The position numbers and the translations under genes were made by a program. The notes beneath the pieces are model-generated. The model did not search any database and was not told the origin of the DNA. It saw only the letters and a list, made by a program, of their open reading frames with translations. From Struthio camelus (lineage: Eukaryota > Chordata > Aves > Struthioniformes > Struthionidae), in the NCBI RefSeq assembly GCF_040807025.1, contig NC_090942.1, positions 64,560,911 to 64,624,910 of the forward strand: a stretch of DNA of 64,000 bases, written 5' to 3'. Shown here piece after piece: positions 12,201 to 19,535 of this stretch (its first letter is position 1; every line of letters begins with the position of its first letter).

Positions 12201-15200
12201 ATGGGGTACCCAAAACCTGCTGTGTTTCAGTGCCAGAACATTTCCCGACCTTCCCCATTGTTCTCGCCTTTCATTGCCCTGTTTCTTTCCCACAGGCTTG
12301 GCATCGCTTTTGCTTATTATGGTGTTATCTTGGCCAGCGCTGAATTACTGGAACAGGATCTAGTCTGTGGTTCTCCAACACCAGCAGGGGAGGAAGCTGG
12401 AGATGGCTCCGAGGAGAGCCGGAGCCCATGTCACTGTCGCTTATTCGGCCCTTCTGCTTACCAGACCATGATCATCAGCACAGTCGGAGAGATTGCATGT
12501 AACCCCTCCCCCCCAAGCCTTCCAGTCCCTTTTTATAGCCTGTTAATAGTCTCTGGAAAGCTTTTCACTTTGCGTGCACTTAATGACATGTAGGGGGTTG
12601 ACATGTCCTCGGTGTTGCTGGCAACAGCCAGGCAGAGGGTCTTCAAAGTGAAGGTTTGGCGCATAGGCCATGAGCTGGTGGCAAGGGGCAAGAGAGGGCA
12701 TTTCTCCCCAGGTGAGTAGTGCAACTTTTGATGACAGCACAGGTCCTTTCACCACCACACTTCCTTTGCAGTCAGTACCTACTAGCTGTCTTGGTGAAAC
12801 TCCAAGACAGAATTGCCCAGGTACTAAATTACCAGAACCAAGATTGGCTTCTAAACAAATTCTGAGACACACAGCTTTCGGAAATTAATACGTAAGCAAG
12901 GATTGCAGGTAGTCATATTCATATAATTGAATGCACCACACACGTGCCTTACCTTAGAAAAGATACTAGCCTCAGGAGCAGACCCTATGCTGAGTACTAC
13001 GATAAAGGGCACCAAAGTGTGCCCAGTGAATCCATAGCAAAACAAAATGCTTCCTGGTACAGCCTGTCCAGGAGCTGCTGGGGGATGACAGGTCAGTGCA
13101 CAGGTGTTTGCATGGTACCTTTTCAGCCAAGGAGCTAGAAGAACTTGGCACTATTTGTAGGTTTAGTATTTCAACACTCCTGGGAGGCAAACATTAAAAA
13201 GCAATGAAATGTGGGATCCTCTATTTGCAGCTCACACTGGGCCCAGGCCAGTAAAGCACTCAAGTGGGCATTTAGCTTTCAGCTCCTGCATGGCCTCAGC
13301 AGGGCACGTTCTAGGACCCAAGGCTTTCACTGGGCTGTGGCCAGAGGCAGTGACCCCCCCCCCCCCAGGCTTGTGGCTGCACTGACTGCCTGCAGCACAG
13401 GGAGGTGCTCACCAAACTGTACCTTTCTTGCACGGGGCAGATACGGTTTGCAAGCTCAGTCCCTCTCCAGAAGGCATGCCTGAGACAGGAGCTCTCAGGG
13501 GGAGCAGCCAGCAGGGCTGTGGCTAGTGTCCTGCCTCAGCTCAGCACAGCAGTGTCAGAGACAGATAGGCTCCATCCACTGCGAGGAAGGAGATGAAAGT
13601 GTGCACAAATGACAAGATTTGGGTATGGGAAGGGAATGATAGGAGTTGACATTTTATAGTGCATTTGGTAGGCACTTGGGATGAGGGGTTTTGCGGTATA
13701 CTGCATAAGGCACTGAGGTCTGTAACCGTAGACATACATTATAACTAAGTCATCTAACATTCTGGGTTTTTTCTTTTTTTGTCTCCAGTAAATCCCTTGA
13801 ACACTCTAGGCATCAATTTCCTTGGGAGACGCCTGAGCCTGTGTATAACCATGGCATGTACAGCGCTATTTTTTCTTCTCCTCAATATCTGCACTTCAAG
13901 GTAGGCTACCAGCTCAGCACGCTGCCGCCCTTGATGGGTAGGGCGGTTTGCAATACTATGGGCAGATAGCAGTATCTACGGTAGCCTCAGGTCACCAGTC
14001 GGTCAGCCAGTAATTCTTGTACACATGAAAAAAAAAATCTCCAGCTGGCTCCCTGCACTTCCCAGAAAAGCTATTGCAACAGAGGCTGTGGGGAGAGGAG
14101 GGGTGTGTGTGTGTGGCAAGGGAGTCATTTATATTACTGAGCCCAAATGTCTTCCCCAAAGCGTACAAGCTGCTAACCAGTGTAATCCAGAAAATTAAAA
14201 AATAATGTAAACAACATCCACTACAAATAAGTTGTACTGTTCCCTCTTTTTTCTTCTTTGGCACTACTATGTATGTCTCCTAACTTGTAGAGTCAGGCAC
14301 TCCAAAGAAGCTCAAGTCACCAAGGAAAAGGTTTCAGTGAATATTCTACTTATCATCTTGATTTGTGGGGATTTACAAGACCCTTCCCAAGCTGATGGAG
14401 CTTAAGAGTTACTGGAAGTCAGTATGGACCTCAGCCATCTGAAATGGGCTTTCAAGTTAAAAGTTTCCTTTAAACTAACTGGTAGCCTGATGGCTGCCAG
14501 CCAGTGATTTATACCCGTGGCCTTGCCCTGTGGGCCACTAACCCTGGAGGATCAGTGATGTACCGGGAAGCTGGGGGAGGGACGCTGCTAGGAGTCTTTA
14601 AACTAAATGAGCCCCTGTCAGGAGGCTTATGGTCACTCATTAAGGCACCTGCTTGTTTGCTGCTATTATTTTCAGTTTTCTCTGCCTTATCGCTAGCCTG
14701 AGCCTGGCCATCGTATTTGTGTGTAATAGTTCTTATAGAGAAACAGAAAGAGAGGCTGGAAGGCAGATGCCACCATAATGCGAACAGGCACCAGCTTCAG
14801 CCTCTAAACTTGCTTTAAAAGGAAGCTAATATGCAATAGCTCGGTGTCAAATATGCCTTGCTACTGGACTAAAGAAAGCTTATACTCATCAGCTATCAAC
14901 TTTTCTTTACACTTTCCCTTATATTAAGCTGGTAAATGCCTTAGGGCAGTCAGTAGCACAGAACAGCAATCATGGAGACATGATCTAATATACTAATTCT
15001 TGCTCCATACTGCTTTCTCTCCAGCGCGGGCATGACTGGATTTCTCTTCATGTTACGTGCCTTGGTTTCAGCAAACTTCAACACCATATACATTTACACG
15101 GCAGAGGTGGGTTCTTTTGCCAGTACGTTAGGCCGCTTGGGTGAATGAAACCCCTTTTGCCTATACTCAGCAATGCTGCCATATTTAATAACTGGAATGA

Positions 15201-17189
15201 CTTTTCTTAACTGTGTAACTCTGGTCATACTGCTTTTGTCTATGAGATGGGAGAAGGAATCAGAAAACTAGTTGGAGATGGCAAGAGCAGGTGGCCTTGC
15301 TGAGCTGCATGTTGGTTGGCTGCTGGAAAATGCTGTTTTTGAGGATGTCTTGTATCAGCAACTTCCAAAAACCCACCCCTTCCTCAACTCCTGGAAAATT
15401 AGAAGATAGGCTACCACTGAATGGAATCTTTTCTAGCACTTATAAGATTGAGATAGAATATAAGGTTTTTCTATACATACTTTATCACTTAATGGAAACT
15501 GCTGTGTTCTGTCTGCAAATAGTTTTAATCTTTCAGATTAAAGAGACAAAAAAATTGAAGCAATGACTTCCATGGGTTAAGTATGCATTAAAATTAAAAA
15601 AAAATGCAGAATTAAACATACCACCTTTCAGATTATGTGATAAAAAGGAAATAGAAGTACTTCTCTAGGCTAACCTGATACTGTACAGTACTTTTAATAG
15701 CACACTACAGTTAAGAATGCCCCAGCCTTAAAAAAATATTAATCCTTTAATGGTCCAGAATTGAATGCTACTGATACAAAGACTGCTGCTGAAACGGCCA
15801 TGTCATAAACCACTAATATGCACATCAATGCTCAAAAACCATATGTAGAAATCCCCTTTCCAGCCACATACCTAAACTCCTCTTGAGTTACCTTACCTAC
15901 ATTGGCTTGGTCCTGTTCAGTCAAGTATTTATATGCAGGCTTAAATGACTACGCTTGCTAAAACCTATTGGCATTAATGGGACATTAATACAACTTAAGC
16001 AAAGCACATGCCTAAGTGCTTTACTGGCACAGGTGTTGGGGAGGTTAAAAAAAAAAAAAGTCTACAACATATTCCTCTAAGCCTGGAAGTTTCTTGTCCA
16101 GATTTGCTTTTCTTTTTCCTTCTCCCAAACAAAGGTGTTCTCCATTGATGTGCTGCTTATTCAAATAGACTGGCTTGAAGGCTACAGCCATTGTACTTTT
16201 TTTCCTGTTCTCCAAATATAGGGTCTGGCAATATAAATTAAATTCTCTCTTTAGCACCAAGCTCTATGACTTCGACCTGAATGGCCCACCCTCTATGACT
16301 TTGACCTGAATGGCCCACCACAGCTGGAAGGGAAGTGTCTGGGGGGGGGGGGGGGGGGAACAAACCAACAGGGACCACATCCAGCTTTGATTGGCTTGTC
16401 CTAAATCTTCACTTTGAGTAAGAGATGGCAGATCTGTAATGGCACAAATGAGACTGAAAGGAGCCTTTAATCCTTTTCACAGCTCATCCCACTAGCTGCC
16501 CTCAATAACGTAATGGGATCTCTCTCTGAAGACAAACAGACAAAAGACACATACCATGGTGATTTGTAGCAGTAATTTGAGTTCTTTTTGTCCTGTTCTA
16601 GGTTTACCCCACCACAATGCGAGCCCTGGGGATGGGAACAAGTGGGTCCTTGTGCCGTGTTGGAGCTATGGTGGCCCCATTTATATCACAAGTAAAAGCA
16701 CTCTTAGTATCATCTTAATACAGGATGTCAATTGTTGAGCAGTAAAGGTCTAGACTGCTCTTTTCTCCTAACACCACAGAATAGATTTGCAGCTTTTACT
16801 CTTTTTTTTCTTAAACGGGCCAATGATATGTTGGCAAACTTTGCACTAAATATAGCTATCAAATACATGGAGAGGTGCCCTTGAAGTTCAAAAAAAAAAA
16901 AAAACTAAGGGAGGGAGGAGTAAGGTATTCAAATCCCCTTTACTTTTAACTCATTAGTTCTTCATGTGATGTTTGCATAGAGTACTTATGTGGTCTTTGC
17001 CAGATGTAGATCTGCATAAATTTCTTCCCAGAGCTTAGCTCGCTAGCACATTATATTCTGAAAGCCACTAGACTCACAAGACATTGTTTTTTCCTCGCTA
17101 TTGTTGAGTCTCAGATGTTTGTGATCCTTTGTCTACTCTTTAATTCCTAATTAACTGCCAGGCCCCCACAACAGTGAACTGATGCTTGA

Positions 17190-17236
<47 letters not shown>

Positions 17237-19310
17237 TGTGTCTGTCTGTCTTTTTTTTTTTTTTTTTTTTTTAAATCTACAGGTTCTTATGAGTGCTTCT
17301 TTCATTGGGGCCCTGTGTCTTTTCGCATCTGTGTGCATCGTGTGTGCAATCTCTGCGTTCACGTTGCCCATTGAGACCAAGGGCAGGGCACTGCAGGTTT
17401 GTATGACCACTCCAGGGGCTCTTGTGTATCTAAATACTATTCAGAAACTCCTACATTGGGGTGCATTATGACTGAATCACAAACTGTCACGAAGGTTCAT
17501 ACACCAAAATAAGGACTGACAGATGAGCATGGGAACATGCTGTTGCAGCAACTTAAAGTACTGTCACCCCAGCTGCCTACGCTCATTTCTCATAAATGAA
17601 CAAACCAGATTGCCTGGCACAGCCCCAACTCCTTCCCACCAGCATGCTAGCTTGTGAGTGCAATTCCTTCCTTGCTAGTATCTCCGGCCCCTCCTTGACA
17701 TTGCTGGTTCACAGGTGCATACTCTGTTCTGCCACCTCTGCTGCAGGAAGAGAGGATAGCACATAAAACTCCTTAAACTACCAAAGTCAGATCATCATCA
17801 AATCTAAGTCAAAAGTCCCAACTTAAGCAGTCCGTTATGTGCTTAGTGTTTCCTATAAGGCTACAGAGGCAATTAGCTAAAAGATCAGGCACAGAGATAA
17901 AAGTGGAAGGTGGGCTTAGATACGGATAGCCTTCCCTACACAAAGTAGCACTAACCTATTTACAGGAGATGGTGAGTAGCTTTGCCATTGTGGCTGATTC
18001 AGCTACACCAGCAGGGAAATTTTCACCTCGTGCAGCGTGTCCACATCACTCTGCATGCTATTCTGCAGTCCACTTTCCCCATATAAGCCAGAAGACCGTG
18101 GGCTAGATCCTCCACGTTCTTCAGCAGCCTAGAGGCAAATAGATATTTAAGCAAGCTATTAAAATATATTTATACGATCTAAGTTCATTGGGTCACATCT
18201 TCTAATGTTTCCCAAGGTGCACATGACAGTTAACCTTTGGCTTTTCCAAAAAGTAACACATTAATCACTGTCTGCTTCTTTAAATACTTATCTTTTAGAA
18301 GTATGGACTCATGTTTTTGTCATTTAAAACAATCTGTATGACATTCTGTAAAAGATGGGGGGAAAAAATAAAAAAAAAAAATCAAAGCTTAAAGGACTTG
18401 GACAAAACAACTTATTCTTCCCCTATGAGTAAAACTCAACCAATGCACAGAGGCCAGAGAGCCACTTAGCCCCAAAATGGTTGAGTTTACAATAATTACA
18501 AAGCAAAACATCTTAAAACCACTTTAGACATAAAAGAAAAGCTTTGGTTAGCTACAGTTGGATTAACTTTGGCTAACAGTGGCTGGGATAAATGGGAGCA
18601 TAAACAAGTCCTTAATGGGACGGCTTTTTTCCTGGGGACTTGACTCAATAGCTTTCTTATAAAGTACAAAAAATACACTTGCAGCTTTTTTGCAGAAATC
18701 GTCTTTGAGGCAAACGGGAGCTACAGCTCTAGTCGCTGGCCTGTAAACGCACACGTCAAAAGGATAGCGAAAAAGTATGTAAACTCATTGTGTGCTGAGA
18801 GAAGAGAGCATTATCTTACGTTTAACTGGGTAACCCTTATCTCATGTTCATTTCTGAGATTGTATTTTGTGTATACAAAGTCATTTATCGGTTGCTGAAT
18901 CATGACTGTTGAACAAATTGTCCAAGAGCCTCACACAATACAGTTATTCAATCCATACAAGAACTTAACACACAATATATCAAAGCTCTCTTCTTTCTAA
19001 CATGGCAATATTTAGCACTAAGACTCCAGACTGTAGATGCAGACCTCAACATTAAGCCTGCAACTAAATGAAAAATAAATATATAAGAAAATATTTCTGG
19101 AATCTAGGCAATGACATTTAAAAAAGTTTATCTACCCTTTTCCAGTTTATTAGGACATCACCACCGCTTTCAAAATAGTCATGGGAGTAGCCTATCAAAG
19201 GGGAGACTTTTTGGACACATCTCATACATTTTCCCCTGCATCCATTTCCGTTGGTTTTCATGTGTATTTTATTAATTTTTTATTTTCTTTCTCCTTAGCA
19301 AGTTAAATGA
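113..19310 (+). CDS. SVOPL: SVOPL spliced coding region (5'-partial, 14 exons in window)
   Basis: SVOPL is a putative organic-ion or solute transporter of the major facilitator superfamily, related to SVOP/SV2, with twelve membrane helices; its substrate is not established. Fourteen exons with GT-AG borders join in one frame: 113-204, 1642-1740, 2331-2402, 2898-3022, 4456-4519, 6394-6519, 8001-8129, 10219-10292, 12296-12498, 13789-13900, 15025-15106, 16602-16691, 17283-17396, 19299-19310. The product is about 464 residues plus the missing start, close to the mammalian length of about 490. Family signatures seen in order: [10 protein letters not shown] in the loop between helices 2 and 3, the charged motif [12 protein letters not shown], the ESAR motif after helix 6, NFLGRR after helix 8, [14 protein letters not shown], and PIETKG at the end of helix 12. 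No frameshift or internal stop was seen, so the gene looks functional. The start codon and promoter lie before position 1. Confidence 0.93.
205..1641 (+). other. SVOPL intron after exon w1
   Basis: No coding sequence, RNA gene or recognisable repeat seen. Confidence 0.7.
1642..1740 (+). CDS. SVOPL: SVOPL exon w2: helix 1 to start of helix 2
   Basis: Thirty-three codons in phase 0-0, starting [20 protein letters not shown] and ending WQVALVTT. Acceptor AG 1640-1641, donor gtgagt at 1741. Contains the acidic EAMEIM stretch in helix 1 and the short luminal loop with the Cys-Glu-Trp motif. Confidence 0.92.
1741..2330 (+). other. SVOPL intron after exon w2
   Basis: Nothing recognisable besides splice signals. 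Confidence 0.7.
2331..2402 (+). CDS. SVOPL: SVOPL exon w3: helix 2 and the MFS signature loop
   Basis: Twenty-four codons in phase 0-0. Encodes a hydrophobic helix ([14 protein letters not shown]) followed by [10 protein letters not shown], the G-x-x-x-D-R-x-G-R signature between helices 2 and 3 of major facilitator transporters. Acceptor tttgtag ends at 2330; donor gtgagt begins at 2403. Confidence 0.93.
2403..2897 (+). other. SVOPL intron after exon w3
   Basis: Short GC-rich intron, nothing else seen. Confidence 0.7.
2898..3022 (+). CDS. SVOPL: SVOPL exon w4: helices 3 and 4
   Basis: Begins [18 protein letters not shown] and continues through [20 protein letters not shown], ending in a split glycine codon (two bases). 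Acceptor cttccag ends at 2897; donor gtaaga starts at 3023. Helix 4 carries the R..VG.G pattern typical of this superfamily. Confidence 0.92.
3023..4455 (+). other. SVOPL intron after exon w4
   Basis: Holds a purine-rich GGA-type tract (about 3128-3178) and an A15 run (3603-3617). No gene seen. Confidence 0.7.
4456..4519 (+). CDS. SVOPL: SVOPL exon w5: loop between helices 4 and 5
   Basis: One base completes the split Gly codon of the previous exon, then 21 codons: [20 protein letters not shown] and Q. The E-F-x-P-x-x-x-R-G motif is the conserved cytosolic motif of the sugar/organic-ion branch. Acceptor tttttgctag ends at 4455; donor gtatgt begins at 4520. Confidence 0.92.
4877..4889 (+). 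repeat. G13 homopolymer
   Basis: Thirteen consecutive G in an SVOPL intron; a possible G-quadruplex element. Confidence 0.85.
5920..5997. repeat. Possible ancient amniote interspersed repeat remnant
   Basis: Starts GGGGCCAGATTCTCCATTGG, continues with TATAAACTGGCAT and 'GTCCACTGGAGAC', and closes near GCTGGCC. It resembles, by memory, a palindromic element common in turtles and crocodilians whose ends read GGGCCAGATTCT and its complement. Weak support, no search run. Confidence 0.35.
6394..6519 (+). CDS. SVOPL: SVOPL exon w6: helices 5 and 6
   Basis: Forty-two codons in phase 0-0, starting [20 protein letters not shown], then [20 protein letters not shown] and K. The GWRWL motif between the two helices is typical of the family. 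Acceptor gggaag ends at 6393 and has a weak pyrimidine tract; donor gtaagg begins at 6520. Confidence 0.91.
6520..8000 (+). other. SVOPL intron after exon w6
   Basis: C-rich stretch near 6767-6788 and a short TA repeat near 7423-7433. No gene seen. Confidence 0.7.
8001..8129 (+). CDS. SVOPL: SVOPL exon w7: central cytosolic loop
   Basis: Forty-three codons in phase 0-0: [20 protein letters not shown], then a basic stretch [20 protein letters not shown]. The PESAR motif right after helix 6 is the SV2/SVOP counterpart of the PESPR motif of sugar transporters. Acceptor tgctttcag ends at 8000; donor gtaagc begins at 8130. Confidence 0.92.
8130..10218 (+). other. SVOPL intron after exon w7
   Basis: GC-rich from about 9.4 to 10.2 kb, where several overlapping open frames on both strands reflect composition and not genes. 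C12 run at 9572-9583. Confidence 0.7.
9572..9583 (+). repeat. C12 homopolymer
   Basis: Twelve consecutive C. Confidence 0.85.
10219..10292 (+). CDS. SVOPL: SVOPL exon w8: loop leading to helix 7
   Basis: Twenty-four codons plus two bases: [20 protein letters not shown] then IWII and a split Trp codon. Basic, cytosolic, directly before helix 7. Acceptor ctttctag ends at 10218; donor gtaaaa starts at 10293. Confidence 0.9.
10293..12295 (+). other. SVOPL intron after exon w8
   Basis: GC-rich in 11.3-12.3 kb with long chance open frames on both strands. No conserved protein recognised. Confidence 0.7.
12296..12498 (+). CDS. SVOPL: SVOPL exon w9: helix 7 and the large luminal loop
   Basis: Completes the split Trp, then [20 protein letters not shown], an acidic Ser/Glu-rich loop with paired cysteines (CHC), and [11 protein letters not shown] before helix 8. 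It ends one base into a Leu codon. The luminal loop is the least conserved part of this family, so its sequence here is expected to be species-specific. Acceptor cccacag ends at 12295; donor gtaacc begins at 12499. Confidence 0.9.
12499..13788 (+). other. SVOPL intron after exon w9
   Basis: Contains C13 followed by AG (13354-13368), which looks like an acceptor, but no exon-like frame follows. Confidence 0.7.
13354..13366 (+). repeat. C13 homopolymer
   Basis: Thirteen consecutive C in an SVOPL intron. Confidence 0.85.
13789..13900 (+). CDS. SVOPL: SVOPL exon w10: helix 8 end and helix 9
   Basis: Two bases finish the Leu codon, then [20 protein letters not shown] and [16 protein letters not shown], with two bases left over. 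The N-F-x-G-R-R motif mirrors the D-R-x-G-R signature of the N-terminal half, as expected from the internal duplication of these transporters. Acceptor gtctccag ends at 13788; donor gtaggc begins at 13901. Confidence 0.92.
13901..15024 (+). other. SVOPL intron after exon w10
   Basis: A short GT repeat (14103-14115); otherwise nothing recognised. Confidence 0.7.
15025..15106 (+). CDS. SVOPL: SVOPL exon w11: helix 10
   Basis: Completes a split Ser, then [20 protein letters not shown] and IYIYTAE. Acceptor ctctccag ends at 15024; donor gtgggt begins at 15107. The Y-x-A/T-E ending joins to VYPTTMRA in the next exon, forming the conserved loop between helices 10 and 11. Confidence 0.92.
16262..16319. 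repeat. Tandem duplication, 2 x 29 bases
   Basis: Units 16262-16290 and 16291-16319 begin CTCTATGACTT and end GGCCCACC. They differ at one base (C versus T at unit position 12). Recent local duplication. Confidence 0.95.
16341..16358 (+). repeat. G18 homopolymer
   Basis: Eighteen consecutive G, 21 bases after the tandem duplication. Confidence 0.9.
16602..16691 (+). CDS. SVOPL: SVOPL exon w12: loop 10-11 and helix 11
   Basis: Thirty codons in phase 0-0, starting [20 protein letters not shown] and ending in [10 protein letters not shown]. Acceptor ctgttctag ends at 16601; donor gtaaaa starts at 16692. The E-V-Y-P-T-x-x-R motif is a hallmark of the family. Confidence 0.93.
16692..17282 (+). 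other. SVOPL intron after exon w12
   Basis: Ends in the long TG and T tract described separately; A14-type run near 16891-16904. No gene. Confidence 0.75.
17194..17272 (+). repeat. (TG)21 - TCTG - T22 tract next to a splice acceptor
   Basis: TG units fill 17194-17235, then G, two more TG, two TCTG units and T22 at 17251-17272. AAATCTACAG follows and the SVOPL exon begins at 17283. The T run serves as the polypyrimidine tract of this acceptor. Confidence 0.95.
17283..17396 (+). CDS. SVOPL: SVOPL exon w13: helix 12 and PIETKG motif
   Basis: Thirty-eight codons in phase 0-0, starting [20 protein letters not shown] and ending [14 protein letters not shown]. The P-x-E-T-K-G motif ends the last helix of sugar/organic-ion transporters. 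The acceptor at 17281-17282 follows a long TG repeat and a run of 22 T, which is unusual (see findings). Donor gtttgt at 17397 is not a consensus donor at +3 to +6. Skipping this exon would remove helix 12 and keep the frame. Confidence 0.92.
17397..19298 (+). other. SVOPL last intron
   Basis: Moderately AT-rich. Open frames on the - strand at 18496-18754 show no family resemblance. Two TTTATT motifs (19146, 19268) are candidate TRIM24 polyadenylation signals on the other strand. Confidence 0.7.
19268..19273 (-). promoter_or_regulatory. Distal polyadenylation signal candidate for TRIM24
   Basis: TTTATT on the + strand, AATAAA on the - strand, about 3.5 kb past the TRIM24 stop. It is the first canonical AATAAA I find in that direction; a second is at 19146-19151. 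It sits inside the last SVOPL intron, so its use would give antisense overlap. Confidence 0.35.
19299..19310 (+). CDS. SVOPL: SVOPL exon w14: last three codons and stop
   Basis: After the acceptor ctccttag (ending 19298) come CAA GTT AAA TGA, giving a Q-V-K C-terminus. Mammalian SVOPL ends in a similar Gln-Ile-Lys, and the phase (0) matches exon w13. That makes this the probable terminal coding exon even though so little coding sequence is present. A 3' UTR follows. Confidence 0.8.
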   Translation, partial: QVK

Positions 19311-19423
19311 AAGCAAGTGTTTGATGTTGGATTGGTTAGGAAAAGAGAGAGAAACCTCTGGAATCTGTCATTTCCTGTGAGCTGCATTTGATGTTGACTG
19401 CTTCTCCATACCATTTCCATTAT

Positions 19424-19429
19424 AATAAA
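19424..19429 (+). promoter_or_regulatory. Polyadenylation signal candidate (SVOPL, proximal)
   Basis: AATAAA 114 bases after the SVOPL stop codon. It is canonical, but use cannot be shown from sequence alone. Confidence 0.5.
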
Positions 19430-19509
19430 TTGCAACCGACCAGTGTAAGAACTACGATTCGTATAGACAAATACCAATTTTCTCAAATATGTACTCTTTC
19501 CTACGATTC

Positions 19510-19515
19510 AATAAA
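19510..19515 (+). promoter_or_regulatory. Polyadenylation signal candidate (SVOPL, distal)
   Basis: AATAAA about 200 bases after the SVOPL stop codon, in the context TTCAATAAAAAG. Confidence 0.5.
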
Positions 19516-19535
19516 AAGATACCTTCTACCCATCC

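Larger units (their letters stand above)
15107..16601 (+). other. SVOPL intron after exon w11
   Basis: Holds a perfect-but-one 29-base tandem duplication (16262-16319) and a G18 run (16341-16358). No gene seen. Confidence 0.75.
19311..19535 (+). other. SVOPL: SVOPL 3' UTR (end approximate)
   Basis: Sequence after the SVOPL stop, with two AATAAA hexamers at 19424-19429 and 19510-19515. The cleavage site is inferred to lie within about 10-30 bases after whichever signal is used; the downstream limit is therefore a guess. Confidence 0.55.

Noticed and set aside
11509..12293. Long open frames (156 and 167 codons) on opposite strands near 11.5-12.3 kb
   Set aside because: GC-rich intron just before SVOPL exon w9; no homology recognised and the two frames are mutually antisense.
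13354..13368. C13 followed by AG as a cryptic SVOPL acceptor
   Set aside because: No open, family-like frame follows, and exons w9 and w10 already join correctly.
15181..15260. Possible second MIR-like fragment
   Set aside because: Only a loose resemblance (GTGTAACTCTGG and GAGATGGGAGAA); too diverged to support.
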